From Agrypnia vestita (taxonomy: Eukaryota; Arthropoda; Insecta; Trichoptera; Phryganeidae), in the NCBI GenBank assembly GCA_016648135.1, contig JADDOH010004248.1:151212-215211 (forward strand): a stretch of 64,000 nucleotides of DNA, written 5' to 3'. Under the pieces are notes generated by a model. The model had not been told where the DNA came from. It ran no database searches and was given only the letters and a program-made list of their open reading frames with translations. Shown here piece after piece: positions 21,390 to 32,400 of this stretch (positions are counted from its first letter, which is position 1; each line of letters begins with the position of its first letter). Both the position numbers and the translations under genes were made by a program.

Positions 21390-21740
21390 CAGAGTGACCC
21401 TCCCTGACCAGCCCACGTGTCCAGCGAGATTTATGTCACACGCGAACAGATTGTAGTAACCTCAAAATCATGAATGAATTAGTTCCCGGCTTCCTCGTAT
21501 AATGCAAACGCGAAACAATGAAAACGCGACCGCGCGCTTCGTGGTAGCCGTTCACACGGCTCCGACCTGGGAACTGGGAACTCGTCGATCACAACACTAA
21601 TCCCGGAGCGAGCGCTTTACATTAATTCTGGAGCGGCTCTAGACTGGGGACAGACGCCGAGTGGGCTGACTGCCATCTATTGTGCCGCGAAGATCTGCTC
21701 CGCAGATGGTCAGCTCGAGATAATGATCTTAATAGAAAAC
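21390..21740. promoter_or_regulatory. GC-richer low-repeat patch, candidate regulatory element
   Basis: An island without obvious repeats. It contains ACAATG Sox-like and TAAT homeodomain-like words, a CACGTG E-box (21414-21419) and clustered 'gggaactgggaactcg'. No open frame or splice pattern. The call rests on composition and motif density only. Confidence 0.25.
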
Positions 21741-21974
21741 AGCGGTAGAGGCTTATGGAGATTGCAGAATTTCGTATGAATTTCGTTTCAGTGCCGATAA
21801 ATCGACGTTTATTGGATGCTTAATACGTACACGTATGTAGGTACACACACTACAAACATATGTACAAATATAAAATACTATTTAGCAAGCCTTTCAGGCA
21901 CTATCTATCTCCTTCGGAACATAGAAATACCTGTTCTGAAGTAGGTAGCATTTGTTGATCAATTTATCACCTTA

Positions 21975-22175
21975 AAGTAGTAGCTTGTTGGTCTTGTGGT
22001 TAGGACACTCGCCTCGTGATCTAATGGTCGCGGGTTCGAATCTCAGCCCAGACTAGGAAGTTAGTCCTATTTTCATAGCACAAGCGTTTAGCTTAGTTTG
22101 AAAATCGTAAGAATATTGATGTGACACGTATTCCGTGTTCGCATCTCTATTTATTTAAAAAAAAAAAAAAAAAAA
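21975..22175 (+). mobile_element. tRNA-derived SINE (family S1) with poly(A)
   Basis: An internal RNA polymerase III promoter is visible: an A-box-like 'tggttaggacactcg' and B box GGTTCGAATCT (22032-22042). A tRNA-unrelated body follows ('gcttagtttgaaaatcgtaagaatattgatg') and then a run of about 19 A. The same body occurs at 28512-28682 (minus), 30262-30347 (partial) and 51400-51588. SINEs of this kind depend on a LINE partner for mobility. Confidence 0.9.
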
Positions 22176-22339
22176 TCAATACCCAATATTTTATATAAAA
22201 GCACAGTTAAAATCAAGAATAAAAATGCGTAAAAAATATAAAAGAAACATGCAATATGCAAGTAAACATGGAGTAAAAGAAAATGCAAACGGTAGATTTT
22301 AGGTAGTTCAGATCGGATGAGTACGTTTCATATGCAAAC

Positions 22340-22915
22340 ACAAAAATGAAAATATATAATATCATTGCCAAGACAGAGGTTATGGTCGTAGAAGGAGACC
22401 AAGAGCAGTGCTCAACATATAGCTGAAGCAAGTCGAAAAATTCAAATACCTTGGCGTGGAATTTTCTAGCGACGGGAGACAGGAAAGTGAAATAGAAGAA
22501 TCGGACCTGCAGCCGGCGTTTTACGTTCTCTATATAGTGCGGTGATAAAAAATCCGAACTTAGTGTCAAGACAAAACTGACTGTTTTCAAATCTGTGTAC
22601 AGGCCCACCCTTATATATGGCCATCAAATGTGGAGTGAGAGCAAGGATCCAGGCTGCCGAGATGAGTTTTCTAAGGAGGGTAGCGGGAGTCACACCAATG
22701 GACAGAGTGAGAAGTGCCAACATAAGACACACACTCGACATGGAGCCTCTACTCCTACACATAGAAAAATCACAAATGGGGTGGCTTGGATATGTGCTAA
22801 GAATACCAAAGGAACAAATACCAAGAATCGTCTTGGAAGATGGTCGGTGGGTCGCCCCAGATTAAGCTGGTAGAAGCAATAAAAAATGTGTGTGAAAACA
22901 GAATGGGTCTAGACT
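22340..22915 (+). pseudogene. LINE reverse-transcriptase C-terminal remnant
   Basis: Scattered over three frames are KFKYLGVEFSSDG (end of the RT palm), VYRPTLIYGHQMW, AAEMSFLRRVAGVTPMDRV and MGWLGYVLRIP, followed by GRPRLSW. This order (YLG, P.L.YG...W, QAAEM.FLR.V.GV...DR, L.W.GH..R) marks the C-terminal half of a non-LTR retrotransposon of the broad Rex1/CR1/RTE type. Several frameshifts and stops make it a pseudogene. It ends in the large palindrome at 22927-22978. Confidence 0.8.
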
Positions 22916-22926
22916 GGTTGACTCAT

Positions 22927-22978
22927 GCGGAAACAGCGAAAGACAGGGGAATATTCCCCTGTCTTTCGCTGCTTCCGC
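22927..22978. repeat. 52-bp near-perfect palindrome
   Basis: Two 26-base arms with no spacer, centred between 22952 and 22953 (GGGGAAT/ATTCCCC). They differ at one position (22934 A, where G would pair). The left arm is the natural end of the LINE remnant; the right arm is its inverted copy. The DNA or RNA could form a very stable hairpin. Confidence 0.97.
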
Positions 22979-22999
22979 AGCCTCGCAAAGACTAGACAA

Positions 23000-23780
23000 A
23001 ATGCTTTCATATGAGTCTTTGGGCCCTCATCCCTACTAAGATAAGGGTATGAAGATGATAATGATGATAAAACCATTTATGAACAAAGAGATTTTATACA
23101 CCTAGGCCCTAAACTGAAATAAAATTATGGAAATTGTATTGTCAATATCAATGTAAAGTTGAGTAATGAAATAAAACATTCGTAAGTATTTATAAACTTG
23201 TTTTAAACACAAATCACTAGACAAAAACTTTAGTAGAACACTATTCCGTAATTTGAACTTTTTTCGCATTAGAATGTTCCACTAGTCTCTGGTACACTTA
23301 ATGCGGATATTATAAACAACTATTGCCACTATTCCTCGCGCTGCTGTATGTTTTCCGCAAAATACAGTGAGACAGGCATAGTAAAATTAAAACCACAAAA
23401 ATATATAAAAAATGTATAAATTGTCTCATAATTCGTTTCATTTCATAATTTTACCGATCAAAATATGTATTTATTGACTGCAAAGCTCCTCTACTTCTGA
23501 AAAGAAACTCAATGTTTTTTTAAATAAAAATTGTGTTCCAACAACAGCTCACAGGACAACTGCGCAACGGCAGCAATCCAAATGTAAATAAGGGCATTTA
23601 TTTTATTTTAGAATGTTTCACAAAGCTGAAAAGTAAATAATAACTAATGTAATGCTTTTTGAACAGATATGAAAAAACTATAATTTCATGTGTATAATAT
23701 TCGAATCAATCACTTTAGCACAATGAGGGTGTATATTGACAAAAAAAAAAAAACTTTCATTCTTCTATCGAAATTCTTGT
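23000..23780. other. AT-rich, no gene
   Basis: The LINE-tail wording 'cctcatccctactaagataagggtatgaagatgataatgatgataa' (23027-23070) continues the remnant upstream as its 3' end. The remainder shows nothing. Confidence 0.45.
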
Positions 23781-23799
23781 TTTTCGATGTTTTTTAGTC

Positions 23800-24030
23800 A
23801 AGTTTTTTTTAAATCCTTCTCCATTCACTTGGTCTCCGGCGATCCTCTTCAGCTGTGTGTAGAAGGCACAATTCATATCTTGGCACACTTGCTCAAGATT
23901 TCACTCTACCATTCCCTCCGATATAACTATATTTCGCAAACATCTGCTAAAAACTTTTAGCAGATTTTCATGGCGTAAAATATGCCCCATCCATTTTGCA
24001 CGCCTTTTTGAGATGGTATTCCTTATATTA
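23800..24030 (-). pseudogene. LINE C-terminal tail, minus strand
   Basis: The minus strand gives KRRAKWMGHILRHENLL, then after a deletion QVCQDMNCAFYTQLKRIAGD. These match the W.GH..RH..L and ..DMGC.SY.ELKRLA.DR blocks that close ORF2 of many insect non-LTR elements. The basic GRP..R linker between them is missing, so an internal deletion is present. Confidence 0.75.
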
Positions 24031-24081
24031 ACAAAATGTTATTTATGTTAGTATATAACCGCTAAAAATGACTTTTTTGTG

Positions 24082-24117
24082 TACCGGTTTCGAGACGTAG
24101 CCCGTCTCCTCGTCAAG
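24082..24117 (-). ncRNA. Hammerhead-ribozyme-like motif 6
   Basis: Minus strand: core reads TTGACGA (24110-24116; C3 changed to T), one unpaired G, stem II GAGAC/GTCTC with loop GGGCTAC, GAAAC, loop CG, GTA (24082-24084) with helix III AC/GT. Outer pairs TTGT/ACAA can form stem I after a C.C mismatch. The lost C3 would be expected to damage catalysis. Confidence 0.62.
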
Positions 24118-24683
24118 ACAACCATTACACTGGTATGTAAATATCACTACACACCACATCCATAGTATTATTTACACACCAACACCTTCACAAAATACTC
24201 TTCATATGCGTGTTACTTTAACTAAACTAAACATGACTGCATGTTGGCCTTTATATTTTTTTGTTAAAATGTCGGACTTGCTTTAAATATTAAAATATTA
24301 ATCATATTTCTTTAGATCATTTAGCCATAATATGCTTCGTCGTCGAGTGCCATTTTTGCTCGCAATTTTGCCTTGAATGATAAGAAGCATGATTTTCCTG
24401 TGTGTCTCATTTTTTATTATTATTATCATACTTATTTTTTTAACATTGTGCACAATACCTTTGTTTCATTACATGTCCAATATTATAAATTATCAACATT
24501 TATGGACATTAATACGATTTAGATGCGTTTAAATTGGAGTGCATTATCATTGTGATATTTTACATATTGCATGAACAGCGTCGCATGCAAAACTAAAAAT
24601 CAACATTGCTGAATGCTGGCAACCTTATACAGGATTAATAAAAAGAAAACACATTGTATAAAACTACTATTTATTGAATTATC

Positions 24684-24716
24684 AACATGTTTTGGGGCCA
24701 ATGTTCCCTTCATTAG
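24684..24716 (-). ncRNA. Hammerhead-ribozyme-like motif 7, decayed
   Basis: Minus strand: CTAATGA in place of CTGATGA, GGG/CCC inner stem, AAAAC in place of GAAAC, loop AT, GTT. Flanks 'caataaatagta' match motif 3 at 8201-8233, so both are copies of one family. Two core changes mean it is almost certainly inactive. Confidence 0.6.
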
Positions 24717-24719
24717 GGT

Positions 24720-25660
24720 AAAAATTAAAGGTCGAAGTATGGGCACTAACTAAAATAAAAATTAAATATACGGGAGTTGAATAACTAATGTAAAAACAAA
24801 TTTAAATGCAAATATTTGCAAAAAGAATTAGGTTATTTCTGTGGACGGAAGGAAAACCCGAATGAGTCAAAGAATGCAGGTTTTCAGGATAGCCAAAACA
24901 AAATTTGGGAATTTCGTTTGTTTGCGAAATATTTCTTAAAACCTTTGTTATTTTTATCTAATTTTTGCACCAGTAGTTTTATTTTTTGCACAAGAACGTT
25001 TCTCTTCTAATTTTTCCTTACTAGACATGAATCTAACTACTTTGCATATTTAACTCAAAATTCGATTTTATTGACTCATTCGTTTATTTCTTTCGAACAC
25101 AGATTTATAACTTTTTAATTAAATGAACACTTATTCTATTTTTTTAATAATTTAAGGATAATAATTTTTAATAGTTCTGATCAATTTTTTTTTAAAAGTT
25201 GTTTTCTGGAAAAGATATGTTGATGATATTTTACGTATTTAGACTGGTACTGAAAGGCAACTTAAATTTTCCTTAATTTCTTAAATAAAATCCATTAATG
25301 AATAAATTTACCACAGAAATAAAAAATGTATCATAAATTTCTTAGATTTGAACATTCCGACACTTATAAAAAAATAATTTAACATTTTTTGGAAAGATAC
25401 ATATACAGATATCGTTATACATAATTCTTCTAATCATTCTGATTCTCGAAAATTATCATACCGACAATAGCGTTCCCGAAGTTCTTCGAAGATTGAAAAA
25501 AGCTCCGGCATACGTATATTATGTATATCTGATGGTGACTACTTTGACGGGAATAAAATTAATATTGAGGAATCAATGGAGATTTTTTGGAGAAATTTCG
25601 CCTATTTTTTGATAAAACATCCAGCATCGTACGAGGCGCGTTGCTTGAATTTGTATGATA
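24720..25660. other. AT-rich, no gene
   Basis: No motif was recognised. It carries the downstream flank of hammerhead motif 7 (to about 24760) and otherwise anonymous sequence. Confidence 0.4.
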
Positions 25661-25664
25661 ACCG

Positions 25665-25850
25665 TAGCCCGTCAAAAATGACGCACCTTTATATATTTGA
25701 ATTTCAGATTAACATTTGTTTTTTGTTTTTTAAAACTTAATTTTTCCCAAAATATCAATTAAAATTTAACTTTCACGACAAATAAAATTATCGCGAAATC
25801 GTAGCATGTTTACGTACATCTGGTAGCTTTATCGACGGAATGAAAACAGC
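25665..25850. repeat. Inverted copy of the repeat at 19905-20250
   Basis: It begins 'cccgtcaaaaatgacg' and contains 'aaaattatcgcgaaatcgtag', the reverse complement of the copy at 19970-20245. Confidence 0.6.
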
Positions 25851-25904
25851 ACCATCATCAATTGTGGTACCTATCGTTAGTGGCGGAGTTTTTGCATAGA
25901 TATT

Positions 25905-26045
25905 TTTACACATTGTTTGCACCATCTGGTAGCGTTAGTTGCGGACACTGTTACGTTAAAAAAATAAAAATTATTATTTTACCTCATTGCCATTTGCTCC
26001 GTCTGATAGCGTTAGTGAATGACGTTGTTACGTAGAGAATTGTGT
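25905..26045 (+). repeat. Two tandem units of the 'caccatctggtagcgttag' repeat
   Basis: Units near 25918-25965 and 25996-26042 ('tagcgttagt...gac...gttacgtagagaatt'). Same family as 10262-10385 and 11395-11447. Confidence 0.7.
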
Positions 26046-26150
26046 AATTTAATTCCAAATGTCTAGTTACGTCGGCGTTACGTGACGTCGACGAGTTCAA
26101 GAATGTCAGGTAAGTACATTACATACATTCAAACGGAGTCGTCTCCCTGA

Positions 26151-26179
26151 CCTCCCCCCCCCTCCCACCCCACCCCCCG
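26151..26179 (-). other. Potential G-quadruplex run
   Basis: On the minus strand the sequence is four G runs of at least three (about six, four, three and nine G) separated by single T, T and A bases. Short loops of this kind fit a stable G-quadruplex. It lies in a GC-rich, low-repeat patch (26050-26220). Confidence 0.8.
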
Positions 26180-26199
26180 CCGCTCCTTTACCGTTCCAC

Positions 26200-26872
26200 C
26201 GATGATTTCATTTCGATCTTTCGACTGTCGGAAAAAAACCGCCTATTGATTCAAATACCACCATTGTGTATTGATGATTCATCGCGTCTTCCTCCCGAGC
26301 CCGCAGACGTGTCAAAATGTCATGTTATCAATATTCCTAGAGCAAGTCGTGATTCCAGATCTATCGCACGACTTTGGTTCGGGCGTGCGAAATGACTCAT
26401 GGCGTCTACGCGATGTGTTTTAGAAAATTATTTATCTGCCGTCTCAATCTGCGCGCAACACGTGTAGCCTCGTGGAGAAAAGTCAGTTCAGCGGAAAAAC
26501 GCTCGCCGGGGAAAAATAAGCGCCGAATTAAGAAAATCTGTTTTACCGACCGAGACATCTTTTTTTCGGCCATCTTTAATATTTAATGACATTTATCTAT
26601 ACCTTCTAATTTATAAAGAGGTAAAGTTTGCAAGAAATAAACGGGCTTTTCGTGTTGATCTATTTTACAACTAAAGTCGAGCGATGCATTTTTTACGAAC
26701 GCTGCCTTCACGGTAAGAGATATTTAAATACTTTCTATAAAGAAGTTGTAGAACTCAAAAACTTCTATAAAAAAGTACGCGACAACATACATCTACATGT
26801 TAAGGTTAATACACAAATTGACTAAAAGTTTCTAAAATCTACACGTGCGAAGCCGCGGGCACAGCTAATAAG
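26200..26872. other. Low-repeat stretch ending in a dispersed-repeat tail
   Basis: 26200-26590 is moderately GC-rich without a recognised gene. 26845-26872 ends 'cgaagccgcgggcacagctaata', wording common at the ends of dispersed insect repeats and related to the end at 38840-38865. Confidence 0.4.
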
Positions 26873-26879
26873 AAATAAA

Positions 26880-27410
26880 TAGAGAGACAAATGAAACACT
26901 AGCAAAGTCGCCGAACACGAACTTAACTAGAGCACTTATCCTTAATTCACACTAATTCCGCACACATATCTTGAGATTATTCCACACATACGTAGGTATG
27001 TAATTTTCTGTTTCGCTGTACTGTTGTCTATAACTTGTTTATGGTCAATCGCACGGGTTCGCTCGCTTCTTTGACATCGCCGAACTTCCACAATAAACTA
27101 TTATTGCCGCGTGCCGTATTTTTATACGCTCCATTTTGTGGGCGTTTGAGAAGTTTCCGATTTATTCCCATGTACTCCAGACACTACCAGTACTTTACAA
27201 TTCGCTGGAAAATCTTCAATTACATGTAATTCTTTCTGTTTCTGTATTCTTAATATGTATTAAGAATTCCTTTACAATAAATAAAAATAAAAATTCATGC
27301 GTGTACTCATATACACGCGGTAAAAGTTATACTTAAAAACTAAAATAATATTAATGAGGCTCAAAGTACTGAGTTATAAAAATTAACTCTGATCATTATC
27401 GATTATTTTA
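26880..27410. other. No recognised gene
   Basis: Plain sequence; open frames of 60-66 codons carry no motif. Confidence 0.4.
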
Positions 27411-27416
27411 TTGAGT

Positions 27417-27545
27417 TTCATGAAAAGAATTAAAACTTGTACATAACTATTGATATAAGGCCATAGTTGCTTGAAAATTTTACACTCATAACATAGTCAG
27501 GAACCTACCGGCCAAGTTTCTGCTGCTAGCTCTGGTACACCCTGT
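27417..27545 (+). mobile_element. MITE-B fragment
   Basis: 'aactattgatataaggccatagttgcttga' and the terminal 'gctggtacaccctgta'-like end match the right half of complete MITE-B copies. Confidence 0.75.
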
Positions 27546-28505
27546 ATACAAAATTGATGATAATTAATTTGAGTGGGTAAATGCCTAAATGGTATATACA
27601 TATAGCGTCGTGGGATACATGGAAAGAATTCTGTGATGAAATGAGCGTAGCCACAACCGACAAGACATTGCCTAGACGGTTTGGGATAAATATCTGACGT
27701 AATTACTTTATTTAATAGGACAAACACAACATGTCGTAATAAAAACTGTTTAAAAAGAGACACAACAACAAAATGAAGGAGGTAATGTCTGATTCGATTC
27801 TCTTACAGAATATGATAGGTACGCGTGTTGTTTTCTGTACGATTTATGGTAAACGCACGTAATATTGTCACGAGATGGTAGAATCAGAAGGAATTACGCA
27901 CTATCAAATTCTCTCGAACGGTCCACTGGATTCTGGAAACATCGAGAAAGCGACGAAAAAAGAGTTCGACCGATTACTGCGCGCCCAGTGTGATTTCAGC
28001 GATAGTAAATCAAGAAAGTACCTACCGACAAGCGAGAAGTTTTTCAAGAGTGATACAGTTGAGCGAAACTGAGCGATTTAAGAAAGGTTTATTAGTTTAA
28101 GAGAGACAAGTTATTGGGGAGTGATAAAAAGTGCAGTGAAGATTGTAAAACGAACGCAGTGAATTAGTGTGTGAAATATTCTAGAAAGATTTTGAGTAAA
28201 TTTAAGAACATTGCTCCGATTAAATTCGTGTCCATTGACTTTGTGCAATTAATAAAACTTTAATTAATTTTAAGTATTTCATTTGCTTCCCAGTAGCTAC
28301 GATCCTGTATTTACATACACACGCGTCATGTCATCGTGCGCAGACATCTACAGTGGAAATCATTATGGCAAGCGAAATAGTTTTTGATTTTAAAAGATTA
28401 TTCAAAAAAAATCATCAATGATTTTGATGTCGTAAGAAGAGACATAACATTCATGTTTATACTCGTTTATCGCTAGTAGTATTTTAATACGTCACATAAT
28501 ATGTG
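27546..28505. other. No recognised gene; possible LTR-type leader
   Basis: 27870-28260 has an open frame of 65 codons without motif and an AATAAA at about 28250. The texture (GC-balanced, 'gtgcagtgaagattgtaaaacgaacgcagtg') recalls the leader of LTR elements, but no paired LTR, primer site or coding motif is seen. Confidence 0.3.
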
Positions 28506-28511
28506 AATAAA

Positions 28512-28682
28512 TTTTTTTAAATAGAGATTCGAACACGGAATACGTGTCACATCAATATTCTTACTATTTTCAAACTTGTGCTAAGAAAATAAAACTAACT
28601 TGCTGGTCTGGAGTGAGGTTCGAACCCGCGACCTTTGGATCACGAGGCGAGGTTCCTAACTACAAGACCAACAAGCTACTCT
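28512..28682 (-). mobile_element. tRNA-derived SINE (family S1), minus strand
   Basis: Reverse complement of the S1 body: B box GGTTCGAACCT read on the minus strand (near 28618-28628), 'gtagcttgttggtctt' head and 'caatattcttactattttcaaac' body, ending at an A-rich tail (T run at 28512 on the plus strand). Confidence 0.88.
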
Positions 28683-28689
28683 ATTAAGT

Positions 28690-30255
28690 ATTAAGTATGT
28701 ATTCACGAAATTTTTCAAAAATACATACATTGTAATTCTTTAGGCGCGCTGCGAGTGAAATTTTAGGATGCAACGAAACACGCGCCCATCGTGAAAATGA
28801 AAATGGTGTTTTGAAAATTGCATATGCTCCATGAGCTGTTGTTTTTGTTTATTTTCTATTTAATGATGTATTTTTCATAATATAATTGTGATAAAATCCT
28901 TGATCGTTTCTTTTTTAGAGCTATAGAACATTAAAATGAAATAAAACACATAAAAATCGTGGTAACGTCCATGGCTTTACTGGAAAGATATTTCGGAAAT
29001 CGTGGAACACTAATGGTAAAAAAATATGTGTTCAATAAAGCCAATACCACGATTCTTACACGATTTATTTAATTTTAAAGTAGTACACCTCTAAAAAAAT
29101 TAAGGCTTGGAATTTCCACTCTATTTCATTAATATTTTCCGAGACGCAAATCTCTTGACATGGTGCGTACAAGAGGACTACCAAAACCCAAAAGTTTTCT
29201 CCACAGAAACTTATGGAAGCAAAATCCGCATCTCAGAGATTATCATGCGTCAGAAATATCCGAAATAACCTAAAATATCCTAATATCTAATCCGAAATAT
29301 CTAAAACATCCTACGTGGACACGAGCCATAGAGACTGAACTTCATTAAACGTACCAAAGAAATTTATTCTTGAAAAATGTCGGCCCAATTTTTATTACGT
29401 CTAAACACCGGGGCATATTGTATCAATACCCTTTTCTCGTGGGCAAACTGCTCCCTTTTCTATGAACTCTAATATCTTTTCTCGAATCACTCTTTGTGCA
29501 CGGATGATTTACATTCTCCTTGCGACTCATAGTCGACATGCCAGGTGCGCGTGTGTACATATTGAACACTCATTTAGTCGGACATTTGCATCGGATTTAA
29601 ATAATGGATGCAAGTCTATCATCAGACATGTAACACCGATATGTCAGTTCGTGCATACTTCGACAATGCAGTGTGTTCTTATGAAAATACTAATTGCCTG
29701 TTTAGCGAAGAAATTAAACAATTGAACTAATGCATTATTCAGTGAGAAATACCCCGTAAGATTTCAAAGTCACATAATATAATTTAATATTGTTAATACG
29801 TAATTATTTATTCAGGGTCGGACCTAGAAATTAGCGGGTTGGTGGAACGGAACTGTTCCGAAATGTACAATAAGTTTTGAATTGTTTATTCAATTATCTA
29901 TGCGTAATACTATTGCGCTTAATTAAAACACATCGCATTGTTTTTCTATGGCAAGCTTCAAAAAATAACCAAATTTTCGACTTTTTTTAAAGGAAACAAG
30001 GTATAGGTACAGATTATTTGAAAATATCTATGTTAGCTTTATTATCGATTGGGAAAATTTTATATGATTATAAACATTTGTTAGAGTCCTCTCTACTTTT
30101 TCAATGAATCTTTTGTTTACGGTTTTTTTTTATAAATATCAATTGAAACCGTTTAATTTTATCGGGGTAGGTTTTGAAAGCCCGCAGTTACTTAAACCAA
30201 AGATAATTAATTGAATAGCCCGTTAATCTCGTGGAATACTTGAAGAAAAAGCTTA
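28690..30255. other. No recognised gene
   Basis: 28945-29060 contains an imperfect inverted repeat ('aatcgtggta' with 'taccacgatt', and 'ggcttta' with 'taaagcc'), possibly an old MITE. 29240-29310 repeats 'ccgaaatat/ctaaaatatcc' words. No coding support. Confidence 0.4.
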
Positions 30256-30261
30256 TTTTTT

Positions 30262-30347
30262 ACTTACGTTAAGTTTTTGTTTAGTTTAGTTTGAAAATAG
30301 TAAGAAAATTGTTTAGACAAGTATTCCACATTCGCATCTCTGTTTCA
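30262..30347 (+). mobile_element. SINE S1, 3' fragment
   Basis: 'tttagtttagtttgaaaatagtaagaa' and 'ccacattcgcatctctgtttc' match the S1 body and tail; the tRNA-related head is missing. Confidence 0.75.
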
Positions 30348-30349
30348 AA

Positions 30350-31000
30350 ATTCGATTATCTCACAGTACATTGAAAATATACGGGATTAGTGTACCAAAG
30401 ATAACTCTATTCTATGAAAACTAAAATAGTGTTTCGGGGTTATAATTTTTTAGATAATATAACAATATATTTGTTCATATTTTTTAAGGAAATGCTTCAA
30501 GAGTTAATGAATCTATCATAATAAAATTTATTAAAAGCCTGTTTAGCTATAGGTTTTGCAAAATGATTTAAAAGTTTACGTTAAATTTAACAAAATCGAG
30601 AGCAAATACGAAAATCGTTGGGGCCTCTTTAAGTGTCAGAATGTTCATTTTAAGATACAAGGTAAAAGTGAATATATTCTTTTTCGCTCTTTATGTGCTA
30701 TTTTACACATATTCTCATTAATATTTTTAAGACTACTACACGCCGGTACCTCATGTAACTCATTTTAACACTAAAAACTATAAAATACTCATGTCGTTTA
30801 GTGCCTTATTTATAAAAAAAAACTAGGATACTAACACAAATAGGACTTCTGGCGAAAGCATATACCTACTACTAATCTGTACCTATACTTATCTAAAAAA
30901 ATATGCTCACCCAAACAGAGAAATCTCGCAAAACGATGAACAAACGATTTCTTTTGTCTGGTCTCAAAATATTGTATTCCTACATAATATTACGTATTAG
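30350..31000. other. AT-rich, no gene
   Basis: Nothing recognised. Confidence 0.4.
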
Positions 31001-31460
31001 TCATCGCGCCATATGCAGCTTATCTCAATGAAGTGGCCAACGTCTGCGAATGAAAAATTATTTCCTGTTAGATTTCTATCGGAAGACAATACAATAAACA
31101 TGTATTTTTTCCGTTTTATTGTTCGACGGCGGCGACGACTACGCAACCTGTCGACAGCGCTCAACACCTAATAAGAAAAGACAGTTTTTCAGGGGCGACG
31201 CGTGGGGGCGTCTCTGGCATGTCAAAGCATCTCTGCTGCCTCCCACGGCTTATCGGGTTACCATTTTATCTAACACGAAATTAACGGATTTTATGGCTCT
31301 TTGTTTCGCCGGGTAACGCCGAGTCTGCAGCCGCGGAATCCAAATATGCTAATGGCGGTCCCGTCGGAGATGTGCGACTTGCGTGACAGACTGGTTCCGT
31401 TTTGTGCTTTTGCTTTGCGCTTGTCGCATTGATAGATGCGTAACATAATTTATAAACTCC
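31000..31460. promoter_or_regulatory. GC-richer low-repeat patch, candidate regulatory element
   Basis: An island free of the repeat families seen elsewhere, with 'ggcggcgacgactacg', 'ttatcgggtta' and 'atatgctaatggcggtc' words, including an octamer-like ATATGCTAAT (POU type, about 31343-31352). Opposite-strand open frames of 65-70 codons show no domain. A weak call based on composition. Confidence 0.25.
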
Positions 31461-31503
31461 TTCAATTATATCAAAGTAACTTTTCGGTAACACTATTCAT
31501 ATA

Positions 31504-31527
31504 GAATATATATATATATATATATAT
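31504..31527. repeat. AT dinucleotide microsatellite
   Basis: About eleven uninterrupted AT/TA units. Confidence 0.95.
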
Positions 31528-31889
31528 GTTCGTTCCAACCCCGGGATAGAAGAAAATGTTCAATCTCCTGATTAACAAACTCTTCCCGGTTTGACCAGCT
31601 GGATTTCAAAATAAACCACCGATTCTTAACTCGTTCGAGAGGAAGAATGAAAACTCGAAAATGTATATTATTCAAGGCGCCAAAGGAGAATTAGTCAATA
31701 AAATAGCCTTATCAAAGAGAATATAGTAGAATATAAAAACACACGCAGCTGCGACGAAAATATAATTCGAAAGAGTCTATTTCTCTAAAAATTCTTCCTT
31801 TTATACCCTGTCACTTTATAATTTTTCAAACAAAACAAACACATTTTTCCAAATATTATCTTTTTAAATCTTTTTCAATATAAATTATA

Positions 31890-32400
31890 CCTTATCGAGT
31901 TAACTTATATCGATTATGAAAAATTCATTTGCTTTAACAAAACTTAAATAATAATAATATTCCAGCGTAGCCAGGTTGTTAGTGCAAGACCTGGTCCGCC
32001 ATATAGTTTGTAAATTACATATATGTTATATTGAGGCACATGGAGAGAAAATTTAAAAAAGAGAAAAAGGAAGAAAAAGAAATAATTAAAGTAATAAAGA
32101 AAAAATAATAAAATGAGAAAAACCTTGTAAAAATAAACTTTTTTCAATATTTGCAAGGTTTTTATCATTTTATTCGACTTGTATTAAAGCGAATGAATTT
32201 TTCATAATATATAAGTTACTGTAATAAAGTTCAACTTTTTGCAAAAAATAAGTCAAAAATATTGAAAAAAAATGCAATCTTTGATATTGCATATCTCCAT
32301 AACTATTGATATTAGGTCGTGGTTGCTTGAACATTTTAAACTCATAACTTAGGCAAGAATCTACCGGCAAAGTTTCTGCTGCTAGCTCTGGTACACCCTG
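31890..32400. mobile_element. MITE-B copy with an internal insert
   Basis: The right part (32110-32400) ends 'ggtacaccctg' followed by TA and carries the family inner motifs 'tattcgacttgtattaaagcg' and 'ataagtcaaaaatattg'. The inverted left half survives only as 'cgattatgaaaaattcatttgc' (31912-31936). Between them, 31948-32108 is unrelated A-rich sequence. The left terminus is not found. Confidence 0.65.

Noticed and set aside
22010..22045. A functional tRNA gene at 22.0 kb
   Set aside because: The A and B boxes are there, but no cloverleaf with an acceptor stem forms, and the same body occurs in three other places, so it is a SINE.
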